Below the pieces are notes generated by a model. The model did not search any database. It was not told the DNA's origin and saw only the letters and a list, made by a program, of their open reading frames with translations. From Candidatus Firestoneibacteriota bacterium (GTDB taxonomy: Bacteria; Oederibacteriota; Muellerivitia; Muellerivitales; Muellerivitaceae), in contig JABDGD010000001.1 of NCBI GenBank assembly GCA_013286205.1, positions 62,001 through 126,000 on the forward strand: a stretch of 64,000 nt of DNA. The letters are read 5' to 3'. A program made the translations under genes and the position numbers. This document shows, one piece after another, positions 60,245 to 64,000 of this stretch; position 1 is the first letter of the stretch; every line of letters begins with the position of its first letter.

Positions 60245-60877
60245 ATGATTAAGAAGCAGTTACTTCAAAGTAATGAGAAGGTTTCCTTGGGACGCCCAAC
60301 TTTAGCCAATAGCAAAGACATTAAGACGGAACTCACCAAAATCGCCATGGAGTTGGTTCAAACCAGAGGCTACAACGGTTTTAGCTACCAGGATTTGGCC
60401 GAACGCCTCAATATCCGCAAAGCCAGCATTCACTACTATTTTCCCGCTAAAGAGGATCTGGGTGCGGGGTTGATGGAAGTGGGTTTGGATCGGGTTCATG
60501 ACTGGCACGAAAAATTACGGTCTCAGAAACTAACGCCCACTGAGATGATGGAAGCCTACTTTGATTACTATTCTGAGCTCTCAGAAGACGCGACTAAAAT
60601 TTGTCCATGCGGCGCTTTGGCCTCTGAATGGCAGAATTTGCCTCAAAAGGTACAAGAGGCTTATACCAATATGCTGAACTGTCACAGCGAGTTTATGGAG
60701 TCGGTCATCGAAGCAGGCCGTCAATCCGGCGAGTTCTCCTCCAAAGGAACCGCGCAAGAACAGGCTCAATTTGTTTTGGCGGCGATCATGGGCGGCCTAC
60801 AAACCAGCCGGGCTCAGGGAAACCCCGCTTTATTCGGTCTTTTGATTCATCAATTGTGGACGATGCTTAAGAAATAA
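60245..60877 (+). CDS. TetR-family transcriptional regulator
   Basis: KTELTKIAMELVQTRGYNGFSYQDLAERLNIRKASIHYYFPAKEDLGAGLMEV (TetR HTH). Confidence 0.93.
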   Translation: MIKKQLLQSNEKVSLGRPTLANSKDIKTELTKIAMELVQTRGYNGFSYQDLAERLNIRKASIHYYFPAKEDLGAGLMEVGLDRVHDWHEKLRSQKLTPTEMMEAYFDYYSELSEDATKICPCGALASEWQNLPQKVQEAYTNMLNCHSEFMESVIEAGRQSGEFSSKGTAQEQAQFVLAAIMGGLQTSRAQGNPALFGLLIHQLWTMLKK

Positions 60878-60901
60878 ACGATTCAAATAGAGTGATTTTG
60901 A

Positions 60902-60937
60902 AAAACCCGGCCCCGAAAGAGGCTGGGTTTTTTTTGT
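60902..60937 (+). terminator. intrinsic terminator
   Basis: AAACCCGGCC-CCGAAAGA-GGCTGGGTTTTTTTT. Confidence 0.85.
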
Positions 60938-61081
60938 TTTAGAGTGGGTCAGTCATTCGTAGCTACAATTGGTTACAAATTGAGCTAAAACCATGATGAT
61001 TTCCGTGTGTCTATCGTCTAAAGTTCATGGATTCGACAAATAACCTTCGGCGTTTATCGAAACCGAAGCGGGAGGAAGTTC

Positions 61082-61705
61082 ATGCTTCAAGCCATTAAAG
61101 CCTTTGCCCTTTTGGGAGGAGAATGGGTTCTTTACATTCTGCTCGGGCTGTCGGTTTGGAGCATCGCGGTGATATGGGACCGGTATTTTTTATTCAGAAA
61201 AAAAGCCAAAGAATCAGAGTTTTTGGAATCTAAAGTCCCCGAACTGCTCTTGAAGGGGCAAATCAAAGAAGTGCAAAAGCTGGTCGATAAACTCACATCG
61301 CCCGCTGCGATGATCTTAAAAGTCGGCATCGCCAATCTTTCGGCGGGGCCGCAAGCACTGGAACAAATTATCGATAGTCAGCGCATTAAAGAAAAAATGG
61401 CGTTGGAAAAAAATCTGCTGGTTTTAGGCACGTTGGGAAGCAACGCTCCCTTCATCGGATTATTCGGTACGGTGTTGGGGATTATTAAAGCTTTTAACGA
61501 TTTGGCTTTGGCTGGCACTTCGGGGCCCACCGTTGTGATGCGGGGTGTGTCGGAAGCTCTGGTGGCGACCGCGGTCGGACTTCTGATCGCCATTCCTTGC
61601 GTGGCGACTTACAACTATTTTCAAAACTGGATTAAACGTTCTTTGTCCAACGCGGACAGGTTATCGGGTCTGCTTTTGGCCTACGCCCAAAGAAAAGGGA
61701 AGTGA
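61082..61705 (+). CDS. exbB: MotA/TolQ/ExbB proton channel protein
   Basis: GTLGSNAPFIGLFGTVLGIIKAFNDLALAGTSGPTVVMRGVSEALVATAVGLLIAIPCVATYN. Confidence 0.95.
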   Translation: MLQAIKAFALLGGEWVLYILLGLSVWSIAVIWDRYFLFRKKAKESEFLESKVPELLLKGQIKEVQKLVDKLTSPAAMILKVGIANLSAGPQALEQIIDSQRIKEKMALEKNLLVLGTLGSNAPFIGLFGTVLGIIKAFNDLALAGTSGPTVVMRGVSEALVATAVGLLIAIPCVATYNYFQNWIKRSLSNADRLSGLLLAYAQRKGK

Positions 61706-61708
61706 GAG

Positions 61709-62113
61709 ATGGCCCATTCCCAACAGGATCCAGATGAACCGATCACGCAGATCAATGTGGTGCCGTTGGTCGATATCATGCTGGTTCTCCTGATTATCTT
61801 TATGCTGACGGCCAGTTTCATTTCCACGCCCTCCGTGCCGGTGCGTTTGCCCAAGGCTTATACCTCAGACCCTACCTTGCCCAGAAGTTTCTCGATTGTG
61901 CTCAATACTAAAGATGAGCTTTTTTATCAGGGTAAGAAAATTAATAAATCAGACTTAACCAGCCAACTTAAAGAATCCGCTGTTATGAACCCGGATTTGC
62001 GGGTGGTGCTTTCGGCGGACGACTCGGTTACTCACGGCAAGGTGATTGAACTTTTAGACATGGTGCGCCAGGCGGGTGTCACCCAGGTGGCCCTGGGAGT
62101 GGAGAAACATTGA
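61709..62113 (+). CDS. exbD: ExbD/TolR biopolymer transport protein
   Basis: ITQINVVPLVDIMLVLLIIFMLTASF. Confidence 0.95.
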   Translation: MAHSQQDPDEPITQINVVPLVDIMLVLLIIFMLTASFISTPSVPVRLPKAYTSDPTLPRSFSIVLNTKDELFYQGKKINKSDLTSQLKESAVMNPDLRVVLSADDSVTHGKVIELLDMVRQAGVTQVALGVEKH

Positions 62114-62706
62114 AACGATGGGTTCTTCTTTCTTTGCGGCCGCTGCCCTGGTTAATCTCGCTGGTTATTCACGCGGCTTTTTTATTGGCTATTCTGTTGG
62201 TGAATCGCAGTCATTCACTGGATCTTTCGATTGTCACGCTTGATTTGCTGCCGGCCAAAAATATCGCTCTTTATGTTCCGCCTAAAGAGGACTTGTGGCA
62301 AAAGCCGATACTCAGAAAAATTAAAAACCTCTTTATTCCGAAGCCTAAAGTAGAGCCTACACCCGCGCCCATGGCGGCCCAGGTTGGTTCGGTTGAAGGG
62401 CAGGGAACCGCTCAGGTTCGATCTGTAGCCGAAGTGAGTCAGTTGCCGCGGTTTAAAACACAAATCAAGGCGGTTTATCCCGAGGCGGCCCGGCATTCGG
62501 GTATTGAGGGCGTGGTAATTTTGCAGGTGGAAATTGACGCGATGGGTTCGGTGATGAATGTGGAAGTCATCCAGGGGCTGGGGGCGGGTTGCGATGAGGC
62601 GGCTGCCGCTGCCATGCGGCAATCCACCTTTACCCCGGCTTACGCTGGAACCGAAGCGGTACCGGTTCGTATTCGTATTCCTTATCGGTTTAAAATAAAT
62701 GAATAA
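62110..62706 (+). CDS. tonB: TonB energy transducer
   Basis: N-terminal TM, Pro-rich spacer, YPEAARHSGIEGVVILQVEIDAMGSVMNVEVIQGLGAGCDEAAAAAMRQSTFTPAYAG. Confidence 0.93.
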   Translation: MKRWVLLSLRPLPWLISLVIHAAFLLAILLVNRSHSLDLSIVTLDLLPAKNIALYVPPKEDLWQKPILRKIKNLFIPKPKVEPTPAPMAAQVGSVEGQGTAQVRSVAEVSQLPRFKTQIKAVYPEAARHSGIEGVVILQVEIDAMGSVMNVEVIQGLGAGCDEAAAAAMRQSTFTPAYAGTEAVPVRIRIPYRFKINE

Positions 62707-64000
62707 CACCATAAAGATTGTTGTTTCAGTTTATTGCCTAATTTTCTCAGCCGGATTGGCCGGGGCGCAAACCGTAACGCCCATTGTGTCGCCCACTGTT
62801 ACCCCGTTTGTGGTTTTGTCGGGTCAGATTCTGGAAAAAGGTACGAAAGACCCAGTCCTGGGCGGGAGCCTCTATATAGAGGCGGTAGTGAATACCCCTG
62901 TCGTCGAGGCTTCGGCTAATACCCAGTTAGCGCAATTAACTCCGGTGTTTAGCCCAACTGTCAGCAGCACACCTTTGGTGGTGAAATTGTCGACGGACGC
63001 TGATTTAAAGGGAAATTACAAAATCTCGATGCCGGCGGGCCATTATCATCTGATCGTGGCGGGTGAAGGTTTTAAGAAACTCGTTATCGATTCTTATTTA
63101 GCGGATCAAAACGCTGAAAAAACCTTTTTTCTCGAAAGGGACGGGTTTACGTTGCCGGAGGTTTTGGTTTCGACCGACAAGGTGGCTAGAACCCAGGTTA
63201 GTCACGAGTCTTTATCTAAACAAGAACTCACCGAAGTGCCCGGTACTCAGGAAGATGTGCTCAAAGCCCTTCAGGCTCTGCCGGGCGTGATTACAGCGGG
63301 GTCGCTGGACGGTCAATTGCTGGTGCGTGGAAGCGGGCCGGATGACAACCAGTATTACGTCGACAATATTCCTATTGGTTTTCCTTACCATTTTGGAATT
63401 GTTTCGACGCTCGATTCCAATTTAATTAAGGACATCGATTTTTATTCAGGTGGTTTTGGCCCGCAATTCGCTAACTCCATGGGCGGGTTGGTAGATTTAA
63501 CCCAAAGAGACGCTAGGGAAGACCGTTGGGGGTTTCGCGCGGACGTGAATTTGTTTTTATCCGAGGGTGAAGTGGAAGGTCCGATTGACTCGAAAAGTTC
63601 TCTAGCGATCGCGGGACGCCGCAGCTATTTAGACCTCTTTATTAAAGATTTCAGCGGGACTCAGGGCAATATCGAGGTTCCGGAATTTGGCGACTATCAG
63701 GTGAAGTACAGCTATAACCCCTCGCCGAAAGTACACTGGGACTTTGTGGCTTTGGGCAGCGCTGACAGTGTCAGCGGAACCCTTTCGTCCTCGGCAACGG
63801 TAGCGCAAAACGACCCCAGCCTGGCGGGCGCTTTTAATTTCAACGACGGCTATAACAGCCAGGGCTTGAATTTGCGGGATACTTCCGATGACAAAAACAC
63901 CATCATCAATACGATTTATCACACCAATACTTATTTCAATTACGCCTTGGGCGCGGGGTTATACGAAGACACGACCATTGAGGATTTTGGGGAAAAGTTT
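62699..64000 (+). CDS. TonB-dependent outer-membrane receptor (3' truncated by window edge)
   Basis: Read directly: ATG at 62699 opens a frame to the window end. Signal peptide, regulatory-like beta domain (SGQILEKGTKDPVLGGSLYIEA), plug LPEVLVSTDKVARTQVSHESLSKQELTEVPGTQEDVLKALQALPGV...GQLLVRGSGPDDNQYYVDNIPIGFPYHFG. Absent from the ORF track. Confidence 0.9.
   Translation, partial: MNNTIKIVVSVYCLIFSAGLAGAQTVTPIVSPTVTPFVVLSGQILEKGTKDPVLGGSLYIEAVVNTPVVEASANTQLAQLTPVFSPTVSSTPLVVKLSTDADLKGNYKISMPAGHYHLIVAGEGFKKLVIDSYLADQNAEKTFFLERDGFTLPEVLVSTDKVARTQVSHESLSKQELTEVPGTQEDVLKALQALPGVITAGSLDGQLLVRGSGPDDNQYYVDNIPIGFPYHFGIVSTLDSNLIKDIDFYSGGFGPQFANSMGGLVDLTQRDAREDRWGFRADVNLFLSEGEVEGPIDSKSSLAIAGRRSYLDLFIKDFSGTQGNIEVPEFGDYQVKYSYNPSPKVHWDFVALGSADSVSGTLSSSATVAQNDPSLAGAFNFNDGYNSQGLNLRDTSDDKNTIINTIYHTNTYFNYALGAGLYEDTTIEDFGEKF

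Overview
The window looks like part of the chromosome of a Gram-negative bacterium (it carries TonB/ExbBD, LolA-like and outer-membrane proteins). Lineage cannot be fixed from the sequence alone. The main theme is a large locus for degrading chitin and beta-glucan. It holds secreted glycoside hydrolases (GH9 C-terminus, GH16, a GH16+GH18 fusion, GH18, GH64) and two large non-enzymatic surface proteins. All of these carry strictly alternating Thr-X-Thr-X linkers, and most end in a short C-terminal beta-sandwich/sorting-like or FlgD-like domain. A nearby run of genes (SIS-domain deaminase-like, orphan sugar-binding lipoprotein, GH18-like, ROK/BadF-like kinase, PIG-L deacetylase) resembles the deacetylase/GlmD chitin route known from Thermococcales. 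LacI, AraC and TetR regulators are interspersed. Other content: GT-C membrane glycosyltransferases (two with C-terminal TPR-like helices), an MBOAT/SGNH-like pair, an M16 protease pair, a guanylate/adenylate cyclase, one tRNA-Glu, an ABC exporter/LolA-like/outer-membrane module, and a TonB-ExbB-ExbD-TonB-dependent receptor operon running off the end. Non-coding signals include a 16-nt motif at fixed spacing upstream of four of the Thr-rich secreted genes, cre/LacI-type palindromes, two MITE-like inverted-repeat elements in the ABC operon, and a family of near-identical terminators. No CRISPR array, transposase or rRNA was found.
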